60,506 bases of DNA from Actinobacteria bacterium Ga0077541 (GCA_001464995.1 LNEQ01000230.1:1-60506), one strand, 5' to 3'; counted from the first letter of the stretch, positions 44,257-52,762 are shown. Translations and numbers: made by a program. The notes: generated by a model not told the origin, from the letters alone.

Positions 44257-45183
44257 TCAGGGGGCGCTCTCGACCATCGCCCGCACCCGCGAGGCGGGGA
44301 CGGCGAAGCCGATTCCGACGTTGCCCGAGATCGGGCCGAAGATCGAGGTCGGGATGCCGACGAGGCGGCCGCGGAGGTCGAAGAGGCCCCCGCCCGAGTT
44401 CCCGGGGTTGATCGGGGCGTCGATCTGGATCATCGGGACGCCCTCGGGGTTGGTGCGGCCGACGGCGCTGACGATGCCGGCGGTGACGGTGTTCTGCAGG
44501 CCGAACGGGCTTCCGATCGCGAAGACCTGGTCGCCCTGGCGCAGGCCGGCGTCGGGCTCGTCGGCGAGCTCGGCCCCGCGGCCGACCTCGCCCTGCGGCT
44601 CGAGGATCGCGAGGTCCTGGCGCTCGTCGCGGTTGACGATCGTCGCCGGCACCCGCAGGCCGCCGGCCGTGATGAGCGTGACCGACCCGGCGTTCTGGAT
44701 GACGTGGTAGTTGGTTACCACCAGGCCCGACGGGCTGAGGATGACGCCGCTGCCCTGGCTGCCGACGTCGGTCTGCACCTCGACGACGGTGGGCGCGACG
44801 CGGGCGACGGCATCGGTCAGGCCGGGCTCGGTGTCGGCCGGCGGCGTGACCGTGGCGGTCACCCGCGGCGACTCGGCGGCCACCGTGACGGGCGCCGGGT
44901 CGTCGTCGAAGACGCGGGCCGAGACGCCGCCGACGGCGCCGGCGGCCACCACGGCGAGCGTCACCACCGCGGCGGTCCGCAGCCCTCGCGGGGCGCGGCG
45001 CACCGGGCGGGCCGGGGGCGGAAGGGGCCGCGTCGGCTCGTCGGCGAAGGGGGGCAGCGCCCCCGGGCGGGGGGGCGCGGTCTCGAGAGGAGGGAGGTTG
45101 CCCTGCCGGGCCTCGCGGGGGGCGACCGGCGGGAGCCCCTCGGAGCGCGGGCGGGGCTCGAGGGGTGGGAGTTCGTTGCTCAC
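44257..45183 (-). CDS. Membrane-anchored S1C serine protease lacking a PDZ domain
   Basis: A 308-residue trypsin-like protease of the HtrA/DegP type. A Pro-rich cytoplasmic segment of about 65 residues precedes one membrane helix (AAVVTLAVVAAGAVGGVSA). The catalytic triad is in VVTNYHVIQNAG (His), QDLAILEPQG (Asp) and INPGNSGGGLFDL (Ser). The protein ends at the protease domain; the PDZ domain usual in HtrA is absent. It may be regulated differently or serve a defined substrate, possibly linked to the downstream MoxR cluster. Confidence 0.9.
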   Translation of the reverse strand: MSNELPPLEPRPRSEGLPPVAPREARQGNLPPLETAPPRPGALPPFADEPTRPLPPPARPVRRAPRGLRTAAVVTLAVVAAGAVGGVSARVFDDDPAPVTVAAESPRVTATVTPPADTEPGLTDAVARVAPTVVEVQTDVGSQGSGVILSPSGLVVTNYHVIQNAGSVTLITAGGLRVPATIVNRDERQDLAILEPQGEVGRGAELADEPDAGLRQGDQVFAIGSPFGLQNTVTAGIVSAVGRTNPEGVPMIQIDAPINPGNSGGGLFDLRGRLVGIPTSIFGPISGNVGIGFAVPASRVRAMVESAP

Positions 45184-45298
45184 GGGGACAGTTTGTACCG
45201 GCCGAAGGTGAAGGAAGGGTTAGGCGGTGCTTAGAGCACCTCCCGCGCAACCTGTGGATCCGCTGTGAGCCGTGCGCAGACCACCCCGCGCCGCCGGC

Positions 45299-45556
45299 CT
45301 ATCGATGCGTCGCGGTGTTCCTCCGCAGGCGTTCCCGCTGCACGTCGGCCATCTGGTCGGCCAGCTCGTCGGCCATGCGGGCCCGCCCGGCGGCGCGGGT
45401 GCAGCGCATGCGCAGCACGACCAGCCGGCCGCGGCCCTCCTCGTCGAGCTCGCCGAGGGCCTCGATCTCCTCGAGGGCGGCGACGCGGGCGGCCATGGTG
45501 CGCACGCGCGCCCAGAGCGCGTCGGCGACCGCCTCGGAGCGGTCGGTGGTGCTCAC
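45299..45556 (-). CDS. Small helical protein after helicase
   Basis: An 85-residue charged protein, predicted as two or three long helices (VADALWARVRTMAARVAALEEIEAL, LVVLRMRCTRAAGRARMADELADQMADVQRERLRR). It overlaps the helicase stop by ATGA and is likely translated with it. No family recognised. It may form a coiled coil and act with the helicase, but that is only a guess from position. Confidence 0.65.
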   Translation of the reverse strand: MSTTDRSEAVADALWARVRTMAARVAALEEIEALGELDEEGRGRLVVLRMRCTRAAGRARMADELADQMADVQRERLRRNTATHR

Positions 45557-48084
45557 GCGGTGGGCGCCTCGGGCGGAGGCGCGCCCCCGGACCCCGCGCT
45601 GCGGGGACGGCGGCGCCGGCGGCGGCGCTTACGGGCGGGCGCCCCGTCGGCTGCGGCGCCCTCGGGGGGCGGCGTGGCGGCCGGGTCGCGGCGCTCCTCG
45701 CGCCGGGGCGGAGGCCCGTCGGTGGGCGTCGCGGGCGCTCCCTCGGGGCCCGCGTCCACGCGCAGGCGACGACGGCGGCGGCGGCGCGGGCGCCCCGGAG
45801 CGGGCGCGCCCTCCTCCGCTCCGGCCCGCTTGCGCGGCTCGCCGCCGACGCCCACCACCTCGGGCTCGGGCAGGCGGGGCAGGCGGGTGCGGAGCGCGTT
45901 CCAGGCCCGGCGCGAGAGCAGCGCCTTCGGCTGGACCGCTCCGACGGCCGCGCGGAGGGCGCGGCGGGCGTCCGGGCTCGAGAGGTCGAGCGCGTCGAGG
46001 TGGCCGCGCAGCTGCGCCCACCCCCCCACGGCTCCGGCGGCGCGCCCCGCCAGGCGCAGGTGCTCGCTGCGCGCCGGCACGTCGCCGGGGCCGAGCACCA
46101 CCAGCAGACGCGCCGCCTGGCCGAGGCGCAGCACCGAGGGGTCCTCGGGTGCGACGGGGTCGGGGGGCGGCTCGCCCGCGGCGCGCAGCCAGAGGCCGAT
46201 CAGCGCGAGCTCGCCGCCGTTGGAGATCAGGTGGTGCGCCTCCCAGGCGGCGATGCGCGCCACCTCCTGGTTGCGGCCGGGGCGCGTGCCGTCGGCGAGG
46301 ACGCGCGAGACGTCCCACGCCCAGCTGGGCGCCCAGACCGACGCCTCGTCGAGGGCCGACCAGCGGCGGCGGCGGTCGCTGGAGCGGCCGAGCTGCTCGA
46401 GCGTGGCGAGCCGCTCCCAGCGGTCGGTCTGGTCGGCGTGCCACCAGAGCGCCCGCAGGCGCTCGCGGGAGGTCATGCGCAGCCGGTCGAGCACGCGGCG
46501 CGGCACGTCGTCGGGGAGGGCGCGCCGCAGGTCGGGCTGCACGAGCAGCGCCGTGGCCCACGCCCGCCAGAGGGGCTGGTCGGCCCCGTCCTGCATGCGC
46601 CGCGCCACGAGGCCGCTGAGCGCCCACCAGGGAACGGCGGCCAGCGGATCGATGCCGGCGGTGACGCGATCGATCAGCTCGTCGACCGTGACGTCGAAGC
46701 TCGCGGCCTGGACCCACTCCTCCATGAGGTTGACGGGGAGGAGGCCCGGGTCGGCCTCGCGCCAGCCGCCGTCGGCGAGACCGGCGGCGATGAGGCCGGG
46801 GGCCGCGGCGGGGTTGACGAGCTTGGCCGAGTCGCCGTCGCGGTCGGCGAGGACCGCCGCGGCCTTGGCGAGCTTGCCGCGCTCGCCGCCCTCGGGCGGG
46901 CCGGCCACGCGGCCGAGCGGCTTGTACCAGCCGAGCCCGAAGACCTCGTGGCTGGTCTGCACCCCCATCGGGTCGCCGGCCGGGAGGAACTCGACCGACA
47001 CGGCCTCCTTGTCGGGGGCCGGGCGCATCACCCGTCCGAGGCGCTGCACGAAGACCCGCTCCGAGGTCGTCGGGGCGAGGTGCATCACCACGGCGGCGCG
47101 CGTCTCGTCCCACCCCTCCGTCAGCAGGTCGGCGTTGCAGAGCACGTCGATCCGGTCGGAGGCGAAGTCGAAGAGCACGCGCTGGAGCTCCTTGGGGGGC
47201 GTCTGCCCCGACACCGCGGCGGCGCGCACGCCGCGCTCGGTGAGCTCCTCGGCGAGCGCGTGCGCCTGTGCGACGGTGGCGGTGTAGGCGACGCCGGCCA
47301 GCTTCAGCGGCTGGAAGTGCTCCACCCAGACCTCGGCGCAGGCGCGGTGCCAGCGCGCGCGATCGAGGGCACGGCCGAGGCTCGCCTGGTCGAAATCGCC
47401 GCGCACGCGGGCCACGTCGGAGAGGTCGACGGCCCGCTCCACGCGCAGCGAGCGCAGGGGGCAGAGGATGCCGCGCTCGATCGCCGAGGCCCGGTCGAGG
47501 GTGGCGGCGACCGGGCCGAACACCTGCTCCACATGGCCGGTGGTGGTGGCGCCCGTCGCCGTGAAGCCCACGACGACCGCGTTGCGCGCCCGGTCGAGCA
47601 GCTTGCGGGTCTGCGCCCCGAGGGTCGCGTGGGCCTCGTCGCAGATCAGCAGGGTCACCGCGTCCCAGTCCATCCGGTCCTGGTGGCGCAGGGCCGCCTG
47701 GTAGGTGCAGACCGTGACCCCGGGCTTTCCGGCCGCGTCGGGTCCCTCGGGGTTGGAGGGGACCGCCGTGAAGTGGCGGGCCAGGCCCGCCGCGGTCTGC
47801 TCGGCCAGGTTCCGCCGCGGCACCAGGACCACCGTGCTGCCCCCGAGCGCCTGGGCCAGCGCCAGGAACATGATCGTCTTGCCCGACCCGGTCGGCGCGT
47901 CGACCCAGGTCCGCATCGTGCCGTGCGTCAGCCGACCGGCCAGCTCGTCGAGGGCCTCGATCTGATGCTCGCGGAGCACGACGTCCGGCCAGGCGGTCGC
48001 CGGTTCGGCGAGCGCGCGCGCGAGTGCCTCGCCGGGCGACGCGGTGGCGGGCGATTCGGTCATCGGATGCGGTGCTTCGGGCAT
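45553..48084 (-). CDS. DEAH-type helicase with Arg-rich C-terminus
   Basis: An 843-residue superfamily 2 helicase. REHQIEALDELAG is the Q-like region, motif I is DAPTGSGKTIMFLAL, motif II ICDEAHATLG, motif III GFTATG, motif IV/V region LCNADLLTEGWDETRAAVVMH and motif VI RVFVQRLGRVMRP. This matches UvrB/restriction-type helicase cores. From about 390 to 750 a helical region of unknown type follows. The last 95 residues are disordered with two blocks of seven or more Arg, suggesting RNA or DNA binding. ATG 48084 has ggagg ten bases upstream; the track start at 48114 is TTG. The next gene overlaps it. Confidence 0.87.
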   Translation of the reverse strand: MPEAPHPMTESPATASPGEALARALAEPATAWPDVVLREHQIEALDELAGRLTHGTMRTWVDAPTGSGKTIMFLALAQALGGSTVVLVPRRNLAEQTAAGLARHFTAVPSNPEGPDAAGKPGVTVCTYQAALRHQDRMDWDAVTLLICDEAHATLGAQTRKLLDRARNAVVVGFTATGATTTGHVEQVFGPVAATLDRASAIERGILCPLRSLRVERAVDLSDVARVRGDFDQASLGRALDRARWHRACAEVWVEHFQPLKLAGVAYTATVAQAHALAEELTERGVRAAAVSGQTPPKELQRVLFDFASDRIDVLCNADLLTEGWDETRAAVVMHLAPTTSERVFVQRLGRVMRPAPDKEAVSVEFLPAGDPMGVQTSHEVFGLGWYKPLGRVAGPPEGGERGKLAKAAAVLADRDGDSAKLVNPAAAPGLIAAGLADGGWREADPGLLPVNLMEEWVQAASFDVTVDELIDRVTAGIDPLAAVPWWALSGLVARRMQDGADQPLWRAWATALLVQPDLRRALPDDVPRRVLDRLRMTSRERLRALWWHADQTDRWERLATLEQLGRSSDRRRRWSALDEASVWAPSWAWDVSRVLADGTRPGRNQEVARIAAWEAHHLISNGGELALIGLWLRAAGEPPPDPVAPEDPSVLRLGQAARLLVVLGPGDVPARSEHLRLAGRAAGAVGGWAQLRGHLDALDLSSPDARRALRAAVGAVQPKALLSRRAWNALRTRLPRLPEPEVVGVGGEPRKRAGAEEGAPAPGRPRRRRRRRLRVDAGPEGAPATPTDGPPPRREERRDPAATPPPEGAAADGAPARKRRRRRRRPRSAGSGGAPPPEAPTA

Positions 48085-48098
48085 CGCGTGCCAACCTC

Positions 48099-48127
48099 CA
48101 GGGCACGGGCGCAAGCCGGGTCTGATG
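48099..48127 (+). other. Conserved-looking motif upstream of LytR_C gene
   Basis: In the 226-base gap between the helicase and the LytR_C gene the plus strand reads cagggcac, ggcgcaagccgg, gtctgatg in order. The same three blocks occur at 51712-51766 with longer spacing and one changed base. The arrangement is faintly like the core of GEMM-I cyclic-di-GMP riboswitches, but the P2 stem is missing here. A shared regulatory or structured element is possible. Confidence 0.3.
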
Positions 48128-48310
48128 TCCGGCGCGTCAGCGGTCGCGGTCCGCGCGCGTTCGTCTCGTCACCGGCGAGGGACCGTTTTTCCGTTCGCCG
48201 GCAGCGCGGAGAGATGCGACCGGCCGCAACCCTATCACCGGGCCCGGCGGAGATCACAATCCCTGACGACCGGGGTGGGGGGTAGCATCGCGGGCGGTGA
48301 CACGGACTCC

Positions 48311-48874
48311 ATGACTCCCGAGACCGACACGGTCCCGCCCGAGCGCCCGGAGGGCGGCGGCTGGATCCGCCCGGTGGCCCTCGTCGCCTCGTGCCTGGTG
48401 ATCGGCTTCGTCGGCGGCTGGGTGCTGCGCGGCGACGAGGGCCCGGTGACGGTGCTCGCCCCCGCGGCGCCGGTCGACACGGGCGAGACGGGGTCGGTGA
48501 CGACCGGCGGTACGTCCACCGCGCCGGCCGCCACCACGAGCACGGCCCCCACCACCGCGCCGGCCGCCCCGGCGCCGCCTCCCGACCGCTCCGACATCCG
48601 GCTCGTGGTGCTCAACGGCACCAACGAGAACGGCCTCGCCGGACGCATCGCGGCCCAGGCCGAGAGCCTCGGATACAGCGGCGTGACGGCGGGCAACGCA
48701 CCCACCTCCACGAGCCCGTCGGTCACCTACTTCACCCCCGGCCAGCGGCCCGCGGCGCAGCGCGTCGCCCGCGACCTCGAGATCGAGGCCATCGAGGCGC
48801 TGCCCACCTCGGGCGCACTGGCGGCGGCCACGCCCGAGGGCACCGACGTGGCGCTCGTCCTCGGCCCCGGGTAG
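48311..48874 (+). CDS. Membrane-anchored LytR_C domain protein
   Basis: A 187-residue protein with one helix (PVALVASCLVIGFVGGWVLRG), a Thr/Ala/Pro-rich stalk of about 60 residues, and a C-terminal LytR_C domain (DIRLVVLNGTNENGLAGRIAAQAESLGY, PSVTYFTPGQRPAAQRVARDL). LytR_C usually follows an LCP catalytic domain; here it stands alone, outside the membrane. It may bind cell-wall glycan or peptides. ATG 48311 is clear; the track start at 48044 includes non-coding leader. It precedes the LLM-ligase gene by seven bases. Confidence 0.82.
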   Translation: MTPETDTVPPERPEGGGWIRPVALVASCLVIGFVGGWVLRGDEGPVTVLAPAAPVDTGETGSVTTGGTSTAPAATTSTAPTTAPAAPAPPPDRSDIRLVVLNGTNENGLAGRIAAQAESLGYSGVTAGNAPTSTSPSVTYFTPGQRPAAQRVARDLEIEAIEALPTSGALAAATPEGTDVALVLGPG

Positions 48875-48881
48875 ATGCCGG

Positions 48882-51317
48882 GTGGGCGGCCGCCGCCCCT
48901 CGATCGGGGTCCGGATCCCCCAGTACGGGTCGAGCTGGCCCGAGATCCGCGCGGCGGCGGTCCGCGCCGAGCAGCTGGGCTTCGACGGCGTCTGGGCGAA
49001 CGACCACTTCCAGTCGCCGGGGAGGGTGAAGCAGGACACCGCCTTCGACGCGTTCGTCACCCTGAGCGCCCTCGCCGAGGCGACCGAACGGGTGCGGCTC
49101 GGCACCGTGGTGCTCTCGGCCGCCTACCGCCCCCCGGCCGTCGCGGCCAAGATGGCCACGGTCCTCGACGTCATCTCGGGCGGGCGGCTGGTGGTGGGCC
49201 TCGGGGCGGGGTCGAACGTCGAGGAGCACCGGGCCTTCGGCATCCCCTTCGGCACGCCCCCCGAGCGCACCGAGGGCCTCCGCGAGGCGCTCGACACGAT
49301 GCGGGCGATGTTCGACGGCGACACCTCCGGCGGGGCGCCGCCCAACCGCCCGCCCCCGGCGCAGCCCGACGGGCCGCCGATCTGGGTGGCGGCCCACCGG
49401 CGGCGGCTGCTGCGGCTGGCCGGGGAGCGCGCCGACGGGATCGTCGCCGCCTTCCACGGCCCCGGCGTGGTCGCCGCGCGCCTCGCGATCGCCGACGAGG
49501 CGCGCCGGGCCGCCGGGCGCCCACCGCTCGCCTGCGCTTTCTACACCTTCGTGCTGGTCGCCCCCACGCGGCGCGAGGCGGAGTCCTGGGTGGCCGCCGA
49601 GGCGCGGCAGCTCGGGACCACTCCGGCCGGCTACCTGCGCTGGATGCGGACCACCGGGGTCGTCGCCACCCCGGCCGAGATGCGCGACGCGATCTCCGCC
49701 TACGGGGCCGCCGGCGTCACCGACATGGTCATGGTGCTCCCCTCCCGGGTGCCCCCCGAGGCGATGGAGGCGCTCGCCGAGGCGTCGCTTCCGGAGCCCC
49801 TGCCGGCCCCGCGCCCGCCCGGCCCGCGGGTCGCCGCCGGAACCGATCCATCGCACAACCTCGTGAACCTGCTGGTGGAGCGCCAGGCCGAGGCCGGGCT
49901 CGACGCCCAGGACGCGGTGGTGGACGACGACGGCGCGTGGACCTACGCCGAGCTCTCGCGCGCCGCCGCCCGCGGGGCGGGTGCGTTGCGCGACGCGGGG
50001 GTGGGGCGCGGCGACCGGGTGGTGGTCGCGCTCCGCGACGGCCGTCCGTGGTTCCAGGCCTTCCTCGGTGCGGCCCGCCTGGGGGCGGTGCCCGTGCCCG
50101 TCGACCCCGCCGGCGACCCCGCGCGGCTGGTCGGCCTGATCGACGACTGCGAGCCGGCGGCCGTCGTGGCGGAGGAGGACGTCGCGGGGGTCCCCGCCGG
50201 GCCCCGCCTGCTCCGGCCGGAGGCGCTCGAGGCCGGAGCGGAGCAGCCGCTGCGGGCGGTCCACCCCGAGGACCTCGCCTACCTCATCTACTCCTCCGGC
50301 TCGACCGGCCGGCCGAAGGGGGCCATGCACGCCCACCGCGACATGCGCGTGGGGATCGACACCTACGCGCGCGAGGTCCTCGGCCTGACGCCCGGCGACC
50401 GGTGCCACTCGATGGCGCGCCTGTTCACGTCGCTCGGCTTCGGCAACGGGTTCTTCCGGGTGCTCGGCCGCGGGGCGACGGCCGTCGTCTCGGGGCTGCT
50501 GCCGACGCCGCGTGCGGTGCTCGGTACGGTCGCGCGCGGTCAGGTGACCGTTCTCACGGGCGTGCCGACCTTCTGGTCGCAGCTCGCGCGCTTCCTCGAG
50601 CGCCATCCCGACCGGGAGGCCCTCGCCGGCGTCCGGCTGGCCGTGTCGTCGGGCGACAGCCTGCCCGCCTCGGTGGCCGCCCGCCTGCGCTCGGTGACCG
50701 GCATCGACCTGATCGAGGGCCTCGGCTGCTCGGAGTGCTCGAACGTCGTCATCTCGACCCGCCCGGGCGAGCCGGTCCGGCCGGGGACGCTCGGCCGCAC
50801 GGTGGCGGGCGTGGAGATCCGGCTGGCCGACGACGACGGCCGGCCCGTCCCGGCGGGCGATCCGGGCCGGCTGTGGATCCGCAGCGAGTCGAACACCACC
50901 GGCTACTGGCGCCGCTCGGACGAGACGCGGGAGCTCGTGATGGGGCCCTGGCTGAGGATGGGGGACGTGCTCGCCGAGGAGGACGGCGTCTACCGGCACC
51001 TGGGTCGCTCGGACGACCTCTTCAAGGTGGACGCGCGCTGGGTGAGCCCCTCCGAGGTGGAGGCCGCGCTGGTCGGCCACGACGCGGTGTCGGAGGCGGC
51101 CGTCGTCGGGCGAGCCGACGAGGAGGGCCTGATGAAGCCCGCCGCCTACGTCGTGCTGTCGCCCGGAGCGAGCGAGGAGGGCCTCGCCGCCGAGCTGCGC
51201 CGCCACGTGGCGCGTGCGCTCGGCCCGCACACGGCCCCGCGCACGGTCACCGTGCGGGCGGAGCTCCCCCGTTTGCCGTCCGGGAAGCTCGATCGGCGGT
51301 CTCTACGCGGGGCCTGA
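48882..51317 (+). CDS. Fused LLM (F420/flavin) oxidoreductase and AMP-forming ligase
   Basis: Residues 1 to about 300 are a luciferase-like monooxygenase domain of the F420-dependent type: SIGVRIPQYGSSWPEIRAAA, FDGVWANDHFQ, RVRLGTVVLSAAYRPP, DVISGGRLVVGLGAGSNVEEH, RTEGLREALDTMR. After a Pro-rich linker, 321-811 form a complete ANL-superfamily acyl-CoA synthetase or ligase: A3 YLIYSSGSTGRPKGAMHAHR (about 466), A5 GLGCSECSN (about 613), A8 YRHLGRSDDLFKVDARWVSP (about 705), and the catalytic Lys in LPRLPSGKLDRRSL (about 798). It resembles benzoate-CoA ligases. GTG 48882 gives an ordinary N-terminus. One chain could activate a carboxylate and reduce or oxidise it, but no carrier domain is present. 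I know of LLM domains inside NRPS; a stand-alone LLM-ligase is unusual. Confidence 0.88.
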   Translation: MGGRRPSIGVRIPQYGSSWPEIRAAAVRAEQLGFDGVWANDHFQSPGRVKQDTAFDAFVTLSALAEATERVRLGTVVLSAAYRPPAVAAKMATVLDVISGGRLVVGLGAGSNVEEHRAFGIPFGTPPERTEGLREALDTMRAMFDGDTSGGAPPNRPPPAQPDGPPIWVAAHRRRLLRLAGERADGIVAAFHGPGVVAARLAIADEARRAAGRPPLACAFYTFVLVAPTRREAESWVAAEARQLGTTPAGYLRWMRTTGVVATPAEMRDAISAYGAAGVTDMVMVLPSRVPPEAMEALAEASLPEPLPAPRPPGPRVAAGTDPSHNLVNLLVERQAEAGLDAQDAVVDDDGAWTYAELSRAAARGAGALRDAGVGRGDRVVVALRDGRPWFQAFLGAARLGAVPVPVDPAGDPARLVGLIDDCEPAAVVAEEDVAGVPAGPRLLRPEALEAGAEQPLRAVHPEDLAYLIYSSGSTGRPKGAMHAHRDMRVGIDTYAREVLGLTPGDRCHSMARLFTSLGFGNGFFRVLGRGATAVVSGLLPTPRAVLGTVARGQVTVLTGVPTFWSQLARFLERHPDREALAGVRLAVSSGDSLPASVAARLRSVTGIDLIEGLGCSECSNVVISTRPGEPVRPGTLGRTVAGVEIRLADDDGRPVPAGDPGRLWIRSESNTTGYWRRSDETRELVMGPWLRMGDVLAEEDGVYRHLGRSDDLFKVDARWVSPSEVEAALVGHDAVSEAAVVGRADEEGLMKPAAYVVLSPGASEEGLAAELRRHVARALGPHTAPRTVTVRAELPRLPSGKLDRRSLRGA

Positions 51318-51465
51318 GCCGGGTGGGGAGGCGCAGCACGCGCATCTCGCGGTCGGCCGTCACCTCGTAGAGCATGAAGTCGCCCGCCAGCAGATGCGTC
51401 AGCTTCCGACGCGCCTCGGCGGCGTCGCACGCGTCCCCCCAGCCCCGCTCCGAATGCTCCGGCAT
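51247..51465 (-). CDS. Small hypothetical protein, convergent overlap
   Basis: A possible 72-residue protein from ATG 51465: PEHSERGWGDACDAAEARRKLTHLLAGDFMLYEVTADREM, then a basic tail. Its first part looks like a real helical domain with a compositionally ordinary core. It overlaps the 3' end of the LLM-ligase gene by 71 bases, which lowers confidence; the track start at 51528 adds a Cys-rich stretch without a Shine-Dalgarno. Confidence 0.4.
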   Translation of the reverse strand: MPEHSERGWGDACDAAEARRKLTHLLAGDFMLYEVTADREMRVLRLPTRLRPRVETADRASRTANGGAPPAR

Positions 51466-51895
51466 CGCTCCGCTCCCGGCGGTCGTGGTGTCCACACCCC
51501 CACAACGCCGGCACCGAGCACGCACCACGGCCCAAATGTTCGGGAATTGTTAAGAGCCACTCACGAACCAGGAGACCCGACAGGGCGCAGTTGACCTCCG
51601 GATCGTCCCTCGCCGCGCAGACACGTGGTCACGGGACGGAGGCAGGCACCGGACGGACGATCCGTCCGGTCTCGCGGACGTGAACGTCCCATGCGGCCAT
51701 CCCTGAAAGCGCAGGGCACTCGGTGTTTCGACGGCCATTCCCGGCGCAAGCCGGTGCCGTCAGATGCGAATCGCCCTGCTAAGGGCGTCGACGCACGTCC
51801 TGGACGCGGCGCCCTGCGGACGCACAGGCGATCGTCCCCAGCCAAGGCACCGTGACCACGCCGAAGCGCGGCGAGGCACCGAGACCACTTCGGCC
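51466..51895. other. 430-base non-coding stretch with several hairpins
   Basis: I see no convincing gene on either strand here. The stretch lies after the alpha/beta hydrolase gene (minus strand). Besides the strong hairpin at 51648-51670 it has ggacgt-ga-acgtcc at 51676-51689, ccggc-gcaa-gccgg (a GNRA-type loop on the plus strand) at 51741-51754, and cgccct-gcta-agggcg at 51772-51787. The same region carries the second copy of the cagggcac/ggcgcaagccgg/gtcagatg motif at 51712-51766. A short AT-richer spot (aattgttaaga) lies near 51544. It may encode a structured RNA or carry several operators. Confidence 0.45.
51648..51670. repeat. Perfect 10-base inverted repeat
   Basis: accggacgga-cga-tccgtccggt is a perfect ten-base-pair stem with a three-base loop. 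It could be a hairpin or terminator in RNA or an operator in DNA. No T tract follows on either strand. Confidence 0.6.
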
Positions 51896-52762
51896 TCAGA
51901 GAGAGCCGAGGAAGTCCAGGAGGAGCTCGTTGACGCGGTCAGGGACCTCCTGCTGCACCCAGTGGCTCACTCCCGGGAGGCGCTCGATCCGCAGGGGCCC
52001 CGTAACGGTGGCCGCCGAGCGCTCCAGCAGCACCGGGTCCATGTATGCGTCGGCCTCGCCCCAGATGATCATCGTGGGCACGGGGACGGGCGGCGGGTCG
52101 GGGGGGTCGCGCAGCCAGGAGGCGGGCGGCATGTTGGCCCGGTAGTAGTTGAGCGCCGCGGTGAGGGCCCCGTCGCGCCGCAGCGCCTCGACGAAGACCT
52201 CGCGCTCCTCGTCGGGGAACGTCCCCGGAGCGGCGGTGTCGAACACGAACTGGCGCAGGTTGGCGAAGTCGTCGGCCGACAGCCAGGCCTCCGCGACGCC
52301 GGGGAACTGGAACAGCAGCATGTACCAGCTCTTCGCGCGCTGGGCGGGGTCCTCGCGGCGCAGCCGCGCCGACACCGGCCCGACGGGGGCGTTCAGGATG
52401 GTCAGCGACCGCACCATGTCGGGCAGGTTGCCCGCGAGCCCCCAGGCGAGGCCACCGCCCCAGTCGTGCCCCACCACGTGCGCGCTCTCGTGACCGAGCG
52501 CGCGGATCAGCCCGGCGACGTCGCCCACGAGCTTCGGCGCGGCGTAGGCGTCGACCGCCGCGGGCCGGTCCGATCCGCCGTAGCCGCGGAGGTCCGGCGC
52601 GACGGCGTGGAACCCGGCGGCCGCGAGGGCCGGCAGCTGATAGCGCCACGAGTGCCCGATCTCCGGGAAGCCGTGGAGCAGGACGACCGGCTCACCGGCG
52701 GGATCCCCGGCCTCCGTGATCGCGAGGCGGACCTCGCCGACGTCGATGCGGCGCGTGCTCAT
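51896..52762 (-). CDS. Alpha/beta hydrolase (epoxide hydrolase-like)
   Basis: A 288-residue hydrolase. VVLLHGFPEIGHSWRYQ carries the HG oxyanion-hole signature, VVGHDWGGGLAWGL the nucleophile Asp (GHDWGG), WGEADAYMDP the acid and GVSHWVQQE the catalytic His. The Asp nucleophile fits epoxide hydrolase or dehalogenase subfamilies rather than esterases. A cap domain lies between about 140 and 215 (RAKSWYMLLFQFPGVAEAWL). There is no signal peptide. It stands alone before the non-coding stretch. Confidence 0.9.
   Translation of the reverse strand: MSTRRIDVGEVRLAITEAGDPAGEPVVLLHGFPEIGHSWRYQLPALAAAGFHAVAPDLRGYGGSDRPAAVDAYAAPKLVGDVAGLIRALGHESAHVVGHDWGGGLAWGLAGNLPDMVRSLTILNAPVGPVSARLRREDPAQRAKSWYMLLFQFPGVAEAWLSADDFANLRQFVFDTAAPGTFPDEEREVFVEALRRDGALTAALNYYRANMPPASWLRDPPDPPPVPVPTMIIWGEADAYMDPVLLERSAATVTGPLRIERLPGVSHWVQQEVPDRVNELLLDFLGSL

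Noticed and set aside
45265-48285. 1006-residue plus-strand ORF opposite the helicase
   Set aside because: Same shadow effect; the minus strand carries all helicase motifs.
51712-51787. Cyclic-di-GMP (GEMM-I) riboswitch
   Set aside because: Only short blocks match, the P2 hairpin and the AAACC segment are not there, and no plus-strand gene follows within 1 kb.
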